Positions 25,438 through 34,972 are shown, numbered from the stretch's first letter. The stretch is DNA of 64,000 nucleotides from Sphingopyxis panaciterrulae (GCF_014199295.1 NZ_JACIJH010000010.1:62001-126000); one strand, 5' to 3'. Made by a program: numbers and translations. The notes: generated by a model from the sequence alone, not told the origin.

Positions 25438-27024
25438 ATGCCGACTCCAGTCCCCGCGCCCGCCCCCGAATCCATCCTGATCGTCGACTTCGGCAGTCAG
25501 GTCACCCAGCTCATCGCCCGCCGCGTCCGCGAGGCTGGCGTCTATAGCGAGATCGTGCCGTTCAGCGGCGCCGAGGCGGCGCTCGAGCGGATGCAGCCCA
25601 AGGGGGTGATCCTGTCGGGTTCGCCCGCCTCGGTGCCCGCAGCCGGCAGCCCGCGCGCACCGCAGTCGGTGTTCGAAAGCGGCCTTCCGATCCTCGGCAT
25701 CTGTTATGGCCAGCAGGTGATGAGCCAGCAACTCGGCGGACAGGTCGAACCCGGCGGTACCGATGGCGAGCGCGACGGCGAATTCGGCCGCGCCTTCCTG
25801 ACGGTCACCGAACCCTGCGTGCTGTTCGACGGCCTGTGGAAGGTCGGCGAGCGGCATCAGGTGTGGATGAGCCACGGCGACCGCGTCACCCAATTCGCAC
25901 CCGGTTTCCGTATCGTCGCGATCAGCGACGGCGCTCCCTTTGCGCTGATCGCCGACGACGAACGCCGCTATTACGGCACCCAGTTCCACCCCGAGGTCGT
26001 CCACACCCCCGACGGCGCCAGACTGATCGCGAACTTCGTCCGCCACGTCTGCGGCTGTTCAGACGACTGGACGATGGCCGAGTTCCGCGCGACCAAGATC
26101 GCCGAAATCCGCGCGCAGGTCGGCGACCGGCGCGTGCTCTGCGGCCTGTCGGGCGGGGTCGACAGCGCGGTCGCCGCGGTGCTGATCCACGAGGCGATCG
26201 GCGAGCAACTCACCTGCGTCTTCGTCGACCACGGCCTCTTACGCCTCAACGAGCGCGAGCAGGTCGAGCGGCTGTTCCGCGACCATTACAACATCCCGCT
26301 GGTGGTCGTGGACGCCGAGGAACGCTTCATGGCAGGCCTCGCCGGCGTCACCGACCCCGAGAAGAAGCGCAAGTTCATCGGCGGCGAATTCATCAATGTG
26401 TTCGAGGAAGAAGCGAAAAAGCTCGGCGGCGCCGACTTCCTGGCACAGGGCACCCTCTACCCCGACGTGATCGAAAGCGTGTCCTTCACCGGCGGCCCGA
26501 GCGTGACGATCAAGAGCCACCACAATGTCGGCGGCCTCCCCGAACGCATGAACATGAAGCTCGTCGAGCCGCTGCGCGAGCTGTTCAAGGACGAAGTCCG
26601 CCTGCTCGGCAAGGAGCTAGGCCTCCCCGACATCTTCGTCGGCCGCCACCCTTTCCCCGGCCCCGGCCTCGCGATCCGCATTCCTGGCGAGGTGTCGAAG
26701 GAGCGCTGCGACATCCTGCGCAAGGCCGATGCGGTCTATCTTGAGGAAATCCGCAGCGCCGGCCTCTACGACGCGATCTGGCAGGCGTTTGCGGTACTGC
26801 TTCCCGTCAAGACCGTTGGCGTAATGGGCGACGGACGCACCTACGACCATGTCTGCGCGCTGCGCGCCGTCACCTCGACCGACGGCATGACCGCCGACAT
26901 CTATCCCTTCGACGCGAACTTCCTGTCGCGCTGCGCGACCCGGATCATCAACGAGGTGCAGGGCATCAACCGCGTCGTCTACGACTATACGTCGAAACCG
27001 CCGGGGACGATCGAGTGGGAGTGA
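25438..27024 (+). CDS. guaA: GMP synthase (glutamine-hydrolysing)
   Basis: Converts XMP to GMP. 528 residues: class I amidotransferase domain at 1-200 with the catalytic Cys89 in [10 protein letters not shown] and His/Glu in [13 protein letters not shown]-loop ATPase domain with [15 protein letters not shown]-terminal dimerisation domain ending in [10 protein letters not shown], the conserved GuaA tail. ATG at 25438 gives [19 protein letters not shown]; the frame is open further upstream, but that part lies in the divergent regulatory space before the TonB-receptor gene. Confidence 0.97.
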   Translation: MPTPVPAPAPESILIVDFGSQVTQLIARRVREAGVYSEIVPFSGAEAALERMQPKGVILSGSPASVPAAGSPRAPQSVFESGLPILGICYGQQVMSQQLGGQVEPGGTDGERDGEFGRAFLTVTEPCVLFDGLWKVGERHQVWMSHGDRVTQFAPGFRIVAISDGAPFALIADDERRYYGTQFHPEVVHTPDGARLIANFVRHVCGCSDDWTMAEFRATKIAEIRAQVGDRRVLCGLSGGVDSAVAAVLIHEAIGEQLTCVFVDHGLLRLNEREQVERLFRDHYNIPLVVVDAEERFMAGLAGVTDPEKKRKFIGGEFINVFEEEAKKLGGADFLAQGTLYPDVIESVSFTGGPSVTIKSHHNVGGLPERMNMKLVEPLRELFKDEVRLLGKELGLPDIFVGRHPFPGPGLAIRIPGEVSKERCDILRKADAVYLEEIRSAGLYDAIWQAFAVLLPVKTVGVMGDGRTYDHVCALRAVTSTDGMTADIYPFDANFLSRCATRIINEVQGINRVVYDYTSKPPGTIEWE

Positions 27025-27027
27025 GCG

Positions 27028-27420
27028 ATGACAATCGCGTATATCACCATCGGCACCAACGATATGGCGCGGTCGCGGCTCTATTATGATGCCATCGTGC
27101 CGCATCTCGGCGGACGGCTGGAGGTCGACTATGGCGACCAGGCTCGCTGCTATGCGATGCGCGGCGGACAACGCATCTGGATCGGCAAGCCGAACGACGG
27201 GTTGGCGGCGGTTCCCGGCAACGGAATCATGCCGGGTTTTCTGTGCGAAAGCCAGGCGGCGGTGGATGCGGCTCATGCCGCAGCCTTGGCGCATGGCGGC
27301 ACCAACGAAGGCAATCCCGGTCCACGCCCCCTCTACGGACCGGATTTCTATGGCGCCTATGCCCGCGACCCCGAAGGCAACAAGATGAGCTTCGTCTGTT
27401 TCGGAGTATCGCAAAGCTGA
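27028..27420 (+). CDS. VOC-family protein
   Basis: 130 residues. Single glyoxalase-like domain: YITIGTNDMARSRLYYDAIV at the start and AYARDPEGNKMSFVCF at the end, the DPEGNK-SF pattern of small VOC dioxygenase/lyase-like proteins. It follows the guaA stop by 3 bases, so it is very likely cotranscribed with it. The substrate is unknown. Confidence 0.85.
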   Translation: MTIAYITIGTNDMARSRLYYDAIVPHLGGRLEVDYGDQARCYAMRGGQRIWIGKPNDGLAAVPGNGIMPGFLCESQAAVDAAHAAALAHGGTNEGNPGPRPLYGPDFYGAYARDPEGNKMSFVCFGVSQS

Positions 27421-27465
27421 GTCGGCGCCGTTATTCTCCCGCAATTCCATTGTGAGGAGAGGCTG

Positions 27466-27984
27466 ATGAAACGCATCAAAACCCAAGTCTCGGGCGGCTG
27501 CCAGTGCGGCGCGGTGCGCTATCATGCGAGCGCGATGCTCGACAATGCCCATCTCTGCCATTGCCGCATGTGCCAGAAGGCGGTCGGCAATCTGTTCGCC
27601 GCGCTCGTCGCCGCGCCACGCGACGCGCTCGTCTGGACGCGCGGAGAGCCGGCGGTCTTTCATAGTTCGACGCATGTCGCACGGGGGTTCTGCCGCGATT
27701 GCGGGACGCCGCTTTTCTTCGATTATGTCGAAGGCGAACGCGTCAACCTGACCATCGGGTCGCTCGACGAACCGGCGCGCTTCCCGCCGGTCGGCCAGGT
27801 CGGGATCGAGGCGCGCATGCCTTGGCTCGGCGGTCTCGCCGCGCTTCCCGGCGACCGAACGACCGAAGAGACGGCGCCGGACGATGCCGCCGCGATCCGT
27901 GCGAACAACCGCCAGCATCCCGATCACGACACCGAGAACTGGCCGGTCGGCGGCCGAAGGAAGAAACCGGGAACATCGCGCTAG
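27466..27984 (+). CDS. GFA-family (CENP-V/Gfa) zinc protein
   Basis: 172 residues. Zinc-ligand cysteines are seen in GGCQCGAVRYH, HLCHCRMCQKAVGN and GFCRDCGTPLFFDY, the exact layout of the GFA domain. The founding member was thought to bind glutathione and formaldehyde; most members have no known role. The C-terminal 45 residues are polar and probably flexible. A GAGGAGAGG tract precedes the ATG. It is third in the guaA group. Confidence 0.9.
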   Translation: MKRIKTQVSGGCQCGAVRYHASAMLDNAHLCHCRMCQKAVGNLFAALVAAPRDALVWTRGEPAVFHSSTHVARGFCRDCGTPLFFDYVEGERVNLTIGSLDEPARFPPVGQVGIEARMPWLGGLAALPGDRTTEETAPDDAAAIRANNRQHPDHDTENWPVGGRRKKPGTSR

Positions 27985-28017
27985 GCCCCCCGCACGCCCC
28001 CTGCTACACCGCCCGCC

Positions 28018-30828
28018 ATGTCCGATAAGAATCATCTCTATCTGGTCGATGGCTCCAGCTATATCTTCCGCGCCTATCACCGCCTGCCGCCGCTGACGAA
28101 CCCGAGCGGGGTGCCGGTCGGCGCGGTCTATGGCTACACCACGATGCTGTGGAAACTGGCGAAGGAACTGCACGAAGCCGACGGGCCGACCCACCTCGCG
28201 GTCATCCTCGACCATTCGAGCGAATCCTTCCGCAACCAGATCTACGACCAGTACAAGGCGAATCGGCCCGAGCCGCCCGAGGATCTGATCCCGCAATTCC
28301 CGCTGATCCGCGATGCGACGCGCGCCTTTTCACTGCCTTGCATCGAAATGGAGGGCTTCGAGGCCGACGACCTGATCGCCAGCTATACCGAGGCTGCGGT
28401 GCGCGAGGGCTGGGACGTCACCATCGTTTCGTCGGACAAGGATCTGATGCAGCTCATCCGCGAAGGCGACGGCGTGCCGCAGGTCGACATGCTCGACACG
28501 ATGAAGAATGTCCGGCTCGGCATCGAAGCGGTGCAGGAGAAGTTCGGCGTCGGCCCCGCACTGGTCGGCGACATCCTCGCGCTGATGGGCGACAGCGTCG
28601 ACAATGTGCCGGGCGTGCGCGGCGTCGGGCCGAAGACCGCGACCAAGCTGATCCTTGAATATGGCGACCTGCAAAAGACGCTGGTGGGCGCGGCGACGAT
28701 GAAGCCGTCGAAGCTGCGCGACAATCTGATCGAGCATGCCGAGATGGCGCGGCTGTCGCGCATTCTGGTCGAGCTGAAGCGCGACTGCCCCCTGCCGGAC
28801 CCGCTCGATGCGTTGCGGCTGGACGCGATTCCCCCCGAACCGCTCAAGGCGTTCCTCGACGCGCATGGCTTCCGCTCGCTGTCGGCGAAGCTCGACGTCG
28901 GGGCAGCGCCGGGTGGCCCGCCGACCCCGCCGCGCGCGGGCGAGGCGCCGGCCGCCGCACCCGCCGTCCCGTCGACCCCGGCGCTGCCCCCGATGCCGGG
29001 GATCGACCGATCGTTATACGAGACGGTGACGACGATCGAGGCGCTCGACCGCTGGATCGAAGCGGCGCGCACCGCGCATGTCGTCGCGGTCGACACCGAG
29101 ACCGCGAGCCTCGACAGCGTCACCGGCGACCTCGTCGGTGTCAGCCTGTCGACCGGGCCGGGCAAGGCTTGCTATATCCCGCTCGGCCACGGCGGCACCG
29201 ACATGTTCGCCGAAAAGCCCGACCAGATTCCGATGGGCGATGCGCTCGGCCGCCTTCACGCGCTGTTCGCCGACGAAGCAGTGCTGAAGGTCGGGCACAA
29301 CCTCAAATATGACATCGGCGTGCTCGCGCAGCACGGGCTGAGCATCGCGCCTTATGACGACACGCTGGTGATGAGCTTCGCACTCGACGCGGGCAAGCAT
29401 CAGCACGGGCTCGACGAGCTGGCGAAGCTCCACCTCGACCATGTCTGCCTGACCTTCAAGGAGATGTGCGGCACCGGCAAGTCGCAGATCAGCTTCGCCG
29501 AAGTGCCGCTCGACCGCGCGACCGAATATGCCGCCGAGGATGCCGAGGTTGCGTGGCGGCTCTGGAAACTGCTGAAGCTGCGCCTGCCGATCGAAGGCGG
29601 GACCCGCATCTACGAGATGGTCGACCGCCCGCTCGTCGCCACGGTCGAGACGATGGAGCGCGCCGGAATCATGGTCAACCGCGACTATCTGGCACGGCTG
29701 TCGGGCGAGTTCGCGAACGACATGCTGCGCATGGAGGGCGAGATACACGGGCTCGCGGGCCAGCCCTTCGCCATCGGCAGCCCCAAGCAGCTCGGCGAGA
29801 TATTGTTCGACAAGCTGGGGCTCAAGGGCGGGCGCAAGGGCAAGTCGGGGGTGTGGTCGACCGACCAGACCGAGCTCGAGCGGCTCGAGCGCGACGGCGT
29901 GCCGATCGCGAGGCTGATATTGGAATGGCGGCAGCTCGCGAAGCTGAAATCGACCTATACCGACGCGCTGCAGGAACAGATCAACGCGGTGACGGGGCGC
30001 GTCCATACCAGCTACAGCCTTGTCGGCGCGCAGACGGGGCGCCTGTCCTCGACCGACCCCAATCTTCAGAATATCCCGATCCGTACCGAGGTGGGGCGGC
30101 AGATTCGCGACGCTTTCATCGCCGCGCCGGGCCATGTGCTGATGGCGGCGGACTATAGCCAGATCGAGCTGCGGCTCGCCGCGCATATGGCCGACGTGCC
30201 CGAGCTCAAGGAAGCCTTCGCGCAGGGGCAGGACATTCACGCCGCGACCGCGATCGAGTTGTTCGGAGAGGTCAACCGCGACACCCGCGGGCGCGCCAAG
30301 ACGGTCAATTTCTCGATCCTCTACGGCATCTCGCGCTGGGGTCTCGCGGGCCGACTGGAGATCACGCCCGACGAGGCGCAGGCGCTGATCGCGCGCTATT
30401 TCGAGCGCTTTCCGGGCATTTCGGACTACATCACCGACACGCTCGAAGGCGCGCGCGCGAAGGGCTATACCGAGACCTTGTTCGGGCGGAAGACCTGGTT
30501 CCCGCGCATCAAGGCGGCGAGCCAGCACGAACGGCAGGGCAGCGAGCGCGCCGCGATCAACGCGCCGATCCAGGGCACCAGCGCCGATCTGATCAAGCGC
30601 GCGATGGCACGGATGCCCGCGGCGCTCGCCGACGCCGGACTGTCCGATGTGGCGATGCTGCTCCAGGTCCACGACGAACTCGTCTTCGAGGCGCCCGAGG
30701 GGCAGGCCGAAGCCGCGGGCGAGGTCATCCGCCGCGTGATGATGGGCGCCGCCGAGCCGGTGCTGAAGCTGTCGGTGCCGCTGGAGGTCGAGATCGGCAT
30801 CGGCAAAAGCTGGGGCGAGGCGCATTGA
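28018..30828 (+). CDS. polA: DNA polymerase I
   Basis: 936 residues. The 5'-3' exonuclease domain (1-290) starts with YLVDGSSYIFRAYHRLPP and has EGFEADDLIASY and ALMGDSVDNVPGVRGVGPKT. After a Pro/Ala-rich linker, the 3'-5' exonuclease domain at about 345-530 keeps its acidic pair in VAVDTETASLD, so proofreading looks intact. The polymerase domain has the motifs MAADYSQIELRLAAH, RGRAKTVNFSILYG and LLQVHDELVFE. It acts in Okazaki-fragment processing and repair. Its stop overlaps a TTG start of the next gene. Confidence 0.97.
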   Translation: MSDKNHLYLVDGSSYIFRAYHRLPPLTNPSGVPVGAVYGYTTMLWKLAKELHEADGPTHLAVILDHSSESFRNQIYDQYKANRPEPPEDLIPQFPLIRDATRAFSLPCIEMEGFEADDLIASYTEAAVREGWDVTIVSSDKDLMQLIREGDGVPQVDMLDTMKNVRLGIEAVQEKFGVGPALVGDILALMGDSVDNVPGVRGVGPKTATKLILEYGDLQKTLVGAATMKPSKLRDNLIEHAEMARLSRILVELKRDCPLPDPLDALRLDAIPPEPLKAFLDAHGFRSLSAKLDVGAAPGGPPTPPRAGEAPAAAPAVPSTPALPPMPGIDRSLYETVTTIEALDRWIEAARTAHVVAVDTETASLDSVTGDLVGVSLSTGPGKACYIPLGHGGTDMFAEKPDQIPMGDALGRLHALFADEAVLKVGHNLKYDIGVLAQHGLSIAPYDDTLVMSFALDAGKHQHGLDELAKLHLDHVCLTFKEMCGTGKSQISFAEVPLDRATEYAAEDAEVAWRLWKLLKLRLPIEGGTRIYEMVDRPLVATVETMERAGIMVNRDYLARLSGEFANDMLRMEGEIHGLAGQPFAIGSPKQLGEILFDKLGLKGGRKGKSGVWSTDQTELERLERDGVPIARLILEWRQLAKLKSTYTDALQEQINAVTGRVHTSYSLVGAQTGRLSSTDPNLQNIPIRTEVGRQIRDAFIAAPGHVLMAADYSQIELRLAAHMADVPELKEAFAQGQDIHAATAIELFGEVNRDTRGRAKTVNFSILYGISRWGLAGRLEITPDEAQALIARYFERFPGISDYITDTLEGARAKGYTETLFGRKTWFPRIKAASQHERQGSERAAINAPIQGTSADLIKRAMARMPAALADAGLSDVAMLLQVHDELVFEAPEGQAEAAGEVIRRVMMGAAEPVLKLSVPLEVEIGIGKSWGEAH

Positions 30829-31325
30829 TCGCTGTGCTACTGCTGCTCGCCGCGGACCCGGTGACCCCACCCGCTTTGCCGCCCGCGGCCGAGACCCCTG
30901 CGCCCCAAACGCCCATGCCCGTCGCCGACGCCGATCTGCGCGAATATGCCGCCATCGTCGGGCGCAAGGCGGTCGGCAAGCCGGTCAACGGCCCGTTCGG
31001 CACCGCCGACAAGGTGCTGGTGCTGATCCGCGACGACAAGGGCTATCCCGCCGTCGGCGCGAGTTTCGGCTTTCCGGTGCGCGATTCGCTGCCACCGCCG
31101 CCCGCCGGCGCGCTCGCGGTCGTGCGGCTGCACCAGCAGCCCGGCCCGGTCGTCCCCGGCCCCACCGACGATGATCGCGCCTTTGTCGCCACTACCAGAC
31201 TGCCGCTGTTCGTGATCGGCGAATGGGCACGCCCGGCGCCGATGTGGGAACTCGCATGGCTGGACGGCGCGGTGCGGATGCGACGGATCGGCGAGGTTGG
31301 CGAAATCGGCCCCTGGCAGGATTAG
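30825..31325 (+). CDS. Short secreted or membrane-associated protein, unknown
   Basis: 166 residues, start TTG at 30825 overlapping the polA TGA (TTGA). The N-terminus MIAVLLLLAADPVTPPALPP looks like a short signal segment followed by a Pro-rich linker. The domain from residue 40 (LREYAAIVGRKAVGKPVNGP, KVLVLIRDDKGYPAVGASFG) resembles a small alpha/beta fold, but I recognise no family. The position after polA suggests only co-transcription. Confidence 0.65.
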   Translation: MIAVLLLLAADPVTPPALPPAAETPAPQTPMPVADADLREYAAIVGRKAVGKPVNGPFGTADKVLVLIRDDKGYPAVGASFGFPVRDSLPPPPAGALAVVRLHQQPGPVVPGPTDDDRAFVATTRLPLFVIGEWARPAPMWELAWLDGAVRMRRIGEVGEIGPWQD

Positions 31326-31328
31326 CCT

Positions 31329-31943
31329 TCAGGGCCGAGGCCCGTAGCGATTGTCTCCCGCCGTGCCTGCACGCACGAGTTCGATCGCGAGCCACAGCAT
31401 CGCGAGGCCCGCCACGATGGCCGGCCAGTCAGGACCGGGCATCGCCGCCTGCAGCCTTGCGGGAAAGGCGAAGACATCGCCGATCCCCTCGGGCGGCGTC
31501 TGGCGCGCTTCGGCCATCCAGCGTGCCATCGCCTTCGCCATCGCCTCTGTCCTCCGTGCCTGGTCGAGCCCGACGGCGACGACGGCGAACGGCAGGATCA
31601 GCGACCACCAGCCGCTCCGATCCCGGTCGTGCAGGCGGCGCGCCACTGCGGTCACGAGCAGCAGGGCACCGATCAGATGGAGCACCAGGTTGACGGTGCC
31701 GATGATCGCGACGCTTTCGAAGAAATGGGCATCGAGGGACGCCGTCCGGATCGCCCCCTGCCCACCCGAAAGGTCGACCGAGGGAAAGCTCAGGATCATC
31801 TGGACGATGAATTGAAGGGTGACGAGCGGGCCGAAGACGAGCGCGCTGAATAGCCAGAATTGCATCCGGTTGTCGCGGCCGCGGGCTGCGAACAGCCCCG
31901 CGAAGCCGCGCCGGAAAATCCGTCCGATCGAAACGTCAGCCAC
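31329..31943 (-). CDS. DUF805-type inner-membrane protein
   Basis: 204 residues, start GTG at 31943. The DUF805 signature is clear: RRGFAGLFAARGRDNRMQFW at the N-terminus, then ARRLHDRDRSGWWSLILPF and the terminal GDNRYGPRP. Four membrane helices at about 25-48, 78-98, 112-128 and 172-190; an insert of about 45 residues between the last two is longer than usual for the family. Function unknown. It converges with the gene at 30825 and is divergent from the CDP-alcohol transferase. Confidence 0.85.
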   Translation of the reverse strand: MADVSIGRIFRRGFAGLFAARGRDNRMQFWLFSALVFGPLVTLQFIVQMILSFPSVDLSGGQGAIRTASLDAHFFESVAIIGTVNLVLHLIGALLLVTAVARRLHDRDRSGWWSLILPFAVVAVGLDQARRTEAMAKAMARWMAEARQTPPEGIGDVFAFPARLQAAMPGPDWPAIVAGLAMLWLAIELVRAGTAGDNRYGPRP

Positions 31944-32069
31944 ACCCCTCTCCCCCTGCCGGACAACTTAGCGACCAGTCCGTGAAGTGCAAACTGCGAG
32001 GACTCGGCACCCGGGGGCCAGCCGAGTTTGGTGGATGTGCAGCCTTTCCTTGCCCGGCTTTCGCGCCTA

Positions 32070-32113
32070 TGACCACAGCGTGACGTCTGGCTGACACAGA
32101 TGTGACGGCAGCG
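32070..32113. promoter_or_regulatory. Four TGAC direct repeats phased at exactly 11 bp (Pho-box-like)
   Basis: TGAC starts at 32070, 32081, 32092 and 32103, giving the contiguous 11-mers TGACCACAGCG, TGACGTCTGGC, TGACACAGATG and TGACGGCAGCG. On the minus strand each unit reads GTCA, close to the CTGTCAT half-site of PhoB boxes, which also repeat every 11 bp. The array ends 13 bases before the CDP-alcohol transferase ATG and 127 bases from the divergent DUF805 gene. Binding by a PhoB/OmpR-class regulator is inferred, not shown. Confidence 0.55.
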
Positions 32114-32126
32114 ACGAAAGCCACGC

Positions 32127-32804
32127 ATGACCCAACACCCGATCCAGGCCACCCAGGCGCCGACGCGCATCCAGCAGAATATCCTCGCACGTAGCGAGCG
32201 GCGCGTCCTCAATTGGCTGTGCGAGCGCCTGCCGGCCTGGGTGACCCCCGACCAGCTCACCACGCTCGGCTTCTTCGGCGCGGTGCTCGTCGCGGCAGGC
32301 TATATGTTGAGCTGGATCGACGATGAATGGCTCGGCCTATCGCTCGCGGGCTATATCGTCAACTGGTTCGGCGACTCGCTCGATGGCAGCCTCGCGCGCT
32401 GGCGGCGGATCGAGCGGCCGGCTTATGGCTATTTTGTCGATCACAGTGTCGACGGACTGGCAATCGTGCTGATCGTCGGCGGGATCGGCGCAAGCCCCTA
32501 TTTCCGGCTCGACGTCGCGCTGTTCGGCGCGGTCGGCTATCTGCTGCTGGCGATCCATACCTTCCTGTCGGCGAAGGTGCTCGGCGAGTTCCGCCTGTCC
32601 TATATGGCGGGCGGGCCGACCGAACTCAGGCTGATGCTGATGGCGATGACGATGATCATGCCGCTGGTCGGCGGCGGCACCGTTCTGGGCACCGATTTTT
32701 CGGCTTTCGATATCTTCGGCCTTGTCGTCGCGAGCATCCTGACGACGTTGTACGTCGTCCAGAGCCTCGCGACCGCCCGCCTTCTCGCTCGGCGCGGCGG
32801 CTGA
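32127..32804 (+). CDS. CDP-alcohol phosphatidyltransferase family protein
   Basis: 225 residues with about six membrane helices. The catalytic signature is DGSLARWRRIERPAYGYFVD followed by HSVD: D-G-x2-A-R, then G-x3-D-x3-D, with nine residues between AR and G instead of the usual eight. It transfers a phosphatidyl or similar group from CDP to an alcohol in the inner membrane; the acceptor is not predictable. The 11-bp phased repeat array lies immediately upstream, which could tie its expression to an envelope or phosphate signal. Confidence 0.88.
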   Translation: MTQHPIQATQAPTRIQQNILARSERRVLNWLCERLPAWVTPDQLTTLGFFGAVLVAAGYMLSWIDDEWLGLSLAGYIVNWFGDSLDGSLARWRRIERPAYGYFVDHSVDGLAIVLIVGGIGASPYFRLDVALFGAVGYLLLAIHTFLSAKVLGEFRLSYMAGGPTELRLMLMAMTMIMPLVGGGTVLGTDFSAFDIFGLVVASILTTLYVVQSLATARLLARRGG

Positions 32805-32805
32805 T

Positions 32806-33696
32806 CTACCCCCGCACTCGCGCCATCGGATAGGTGCCGAGCAGGCGCAGCGACTTGGTCTGGAAGTCCAGTTCCTCGAGCGCCCGGTCGACCGTTTCCT
32901 CGCCCGGCGCGCCGACGATGTCGGCATAGAAAGTCGTCGCGGCGAAGCTGCCGCCGACCTGATAGCTTTCCAGCTTGGTCATGTTGACGCCGTTGGTCGC
33001 GAAACCCCCGAGCGCCTTGTAGAGCGCGGCGGGGATATTCTTCACCTCGAAGATGAAGGTCGTCATCAGCGGCACGCCCGCCGGCGGCACAGCCAGCGGT
33101 TCGCGCGCGAGAACGACGAAGCGCGTCATATTGTGGTCGGCGTCCTCCATGCCGGTGCCGTGCAGCGTCAGCCCATAAAGATCGGCGGCGTGCGGCGGCG
33201 CGAGCGCGGCGAGCCCGACCTCGTCGCTGTCGGCGACCCACGCCGCGGCGCCCGCGGTATCGCTGTGCGCGACGGGAGAGATATGGTTCGCGCGCAGCCA
33301 GCCCCGGCACTGGCCGAGCGCCTGCTCGTGGCTCATCGCGCGCGTCACCGGCCCGAGGTCCCGGCTCATCAGCCCATAGCGGATCGGCAGGAAATGCTCG
33401 CCGACGATCGACAGGCCGGATTCGGGCAGCAGGAAATGGATGTCGGCGACGCGGCCGTGCAGGCTGTTCTCTATCGGGATGATCGCGCGGTCGACGCGCC
33501 CGTCGCGCACCGCCTCGATCGCGTCCTCGAACGCATAGCAAGGCAGCGGTAACGCGTGCGGATCATATTCGCGCGCGGCCAGATCGCTGTTGGCGCCGGG
33601 TGCGCCCTGAAAGGCGAGGCCGCGCGCCGGATCGGCGAGCGCCGCCGTTTTCATCGTGTCGACCAGTCGCTGTGCCGAAGCCGAATAGCTGCCCAT
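32806..33696 (-). CDS. pheA: Prephenate dehydratase with ACT domain
   Basis: 296 residues. Converts prephenate to phenylpyruvate in phenylalanine synthesis. The periplasmic-binding-like catalytic part has LAFQGAPGANSDLAAREYDP, IIPIENSLHGRVADIHFLL and AHSDTAGAAAWVADS. The C-terminal ACT domain with KALGGFATNGVNMTKLESYQ contains the LES-type motif of phenylalanine feedback sites. No chorismate mutase domain is fused to it. Start taken at the ATG at 33696; an alternative Met is 14 codons upstream. Confidence 0.95.
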   Translation of the reverse strand: MGSYSASAQRLVDTMKTAALADPARGLAFQGAPGANSDLAAREYDPHALPLPCYAFEDAIEAVRDGRVDRAIIPIENSLHGRVADIHFLLPESGLSIVGEHFLPIRYGLMSRDLGPVTRAMSHEQALGQCRGWLRANHISPVAHSDTAGAAAWVADSDEVGLAALAPPHAADLYGLTLHGTGMEDADHNMTRFVVLAREPLAVPPAGVPLMTTFIFEVKNIPAALYKALGGFATNGVNMTKLESYQVGGSFAATTFYADIVGAPGEETVDRALEELDFQTKSLRLLGTYPMARVRG

Positions 33697-33861
33697 GTCC
33701 GCCTTTCCAAGATGCGCCGCGGCGCATAGCGGGGCCATGCTTCGGGCGCAACCGCGCCGATCGGACGTTCATCCCTTGCGCCGCCGCGCGTGCCCCAGTA
33801 AGGGAGCGCCAAACCTATCAAGCGCTCCGACGAGCGGGCGCCAGCGAACGGGGCTGCAAGC

Positions 33862-34533
33862 ATGGACAATCGCAACAACACTATTGCCGGATGGGTGCTC
33901 TTCGCCGGCATTTGCGCGCTGGGCCTGACGATCGGCTCGGGCATGCTGTTCGCGAGTCACAATCCCGAAAAGCCCGGCTATCCGATCGAGGATGCCGAGG
34001 CTGGCGCCGGCGGCGGCGAATCGGCCGTGCCGCTCGCCAATCTGCTCGCCGCCGCCGACCCGGCGAAGGGCGAGACGGTGTTCGCGAAGTGCGCCGCGTG
34101 CCACACGATCAATTCGGGCGGCGCCAACGGCATCGGCCCTAACCTCTTTGGCACGCTGGGCGAGGAAATCGGCCACGGCAAGCACGGCTTCGCCTTCTCC
34201 TCGGTCCTCGCGGGCATGGGCGGAAGCTGGGACTTCGAAAAGATGGACAAGTGGCTGACCAGCCCGCGCAAGTTCGCGCCCGGCACCAAAATGTCCTTCG
34301 CCGGCCTGTCGAATCCCGAGGATCGCGCCAATCTGATCGTCTATCTGAACGCGCAGGGTTCGAACCTGCCGCTGCCCGCCCCCGAAGCCGCCCCGGCGGC
34401 CGAAGGCGACGCAGCCGCGGCTCCGGCCGAGGGCGATGCGGCGGCGGCTCCGGCCGAAGGCGCCGCTCCGGCCGCCGATGCTGCGGCCCCTGCGGAAGGC
34501 GCCGATCCGGCCCCGGCCGTAGCCAAGAAATAA
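33862..34533 (+). CDS. Membrane-anchored c-type cytochrome with Ala/Pro/Glu-rich tail
   Basis: 223 residues. The N-terminal uncleaved anchor (10-31, WVLFAGICALGLTIGSGMLF) is followed by a class I cytochrome domain at about 65-168 with heme motif CAACH (77-81) and axial Met144 in GTKMSFAG. This is the plan of CycM-like cytochrome c552, which carries electrons from the bc1 complex to cytochrome oxidase. The last about 50 residues are imperfect repeats of GDAAAAPAE-like units, tandem also at DNA level (34400-34490). The stop overlaps the next gene's ATG by one base. Confidence 0.92.
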   Translation: MDNRNNTIAGWVLFAGICALGLTIGSGMLFASHNPEKPGYPIEDAEAGAGGGESAVPLANLLAAADPAKGETVFAKCAACHTINSGGANGIGPNLFGTLGEEIGHGKHGFAFSSVLAGMGGSWDFEKMDKWLTSPRKFAPGTKMSFAGLSNPEDRANLIVYLNAQGSNLPLPAPEAAPAAEGDAAAAPAEGDAAAAPAEGAAPAADAAAPAEGADPAPAVAKK

Positions 34534-34967
34534 TGCGTCTCGCGCCCGTCCTGCTGGCGGGCGCGCTGGCCCTCGCCGGCTGCGGCCAGCCGCAGCCTCC
34601 CGCCGAGACGGCGCCTTCGGGCGCTTCGGCCGCGGATGACGTCGCCCCGGCAATCGAGCCGACCGCAGCGATGGGCGAACAGGTCTTCCGGCGCTGTGTC
34701 GCCTGCCACACGATCGACAAGGGCGGCCGCAATGGCATCGGCCCGAATCTTCACGGCATCGTCGGCCGCGCGGTCGCCGCGCACGACGGCTTCTCCTATT
34801 CGGGCGCGATGAAGGCCAAGGGCGGGGTCTGGGACGAGGCGGCGCTCGACGCCTATCTCGCCGATCCGATGAAGACGGTGCCGGGCACCCGCATGGCGTT
34901 CGCGGGCGTCATCGACCCCGCGGACCGCAAGGCGCTGATCCTGTATCTGAAGCAGCAGTCGGAGTGA
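34533..34967 (+). CDS. Lipoprotein c-type cytochrome
   Basis: 144 residues. The signal peptide ends in the lipobox LALAGC (Cys17), then a short linker and a class I cytochrome domain with heme motif CVACH (55-59) and axial Met in GTRMAFAG. Its domain is clearly homologous to that of the upstream gene (both have HTI, NGIGPNL, and F-S/A-G blocks), so the pair probably arose by duplication with two different membrane anchors. Coupled to the upstream cytochrome by TAATG. Electron partner unknown. Confidence 0.92.
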   Translation: MRLAPVLLAGALALAGCGQPQPPAETAPSGASAADDVAPAIEPTAAMGEQVFRRCVACHTIDKGGRNGIGPNLHGIVGRAVAAHDGFSYSGAMKAKGGVWDEAALDAYLADPMKTVPGTRMAFAGVIDPADRKALILYLKQQSE

Positions 34968-34972
34968 GGTGC

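Noticed and set aside
26617-30870. Long minus-strand frames opposite guaA and polA
   Set aside because: Typical GC-rich antisense shadows; guaA and polA are complete on the plus strand.
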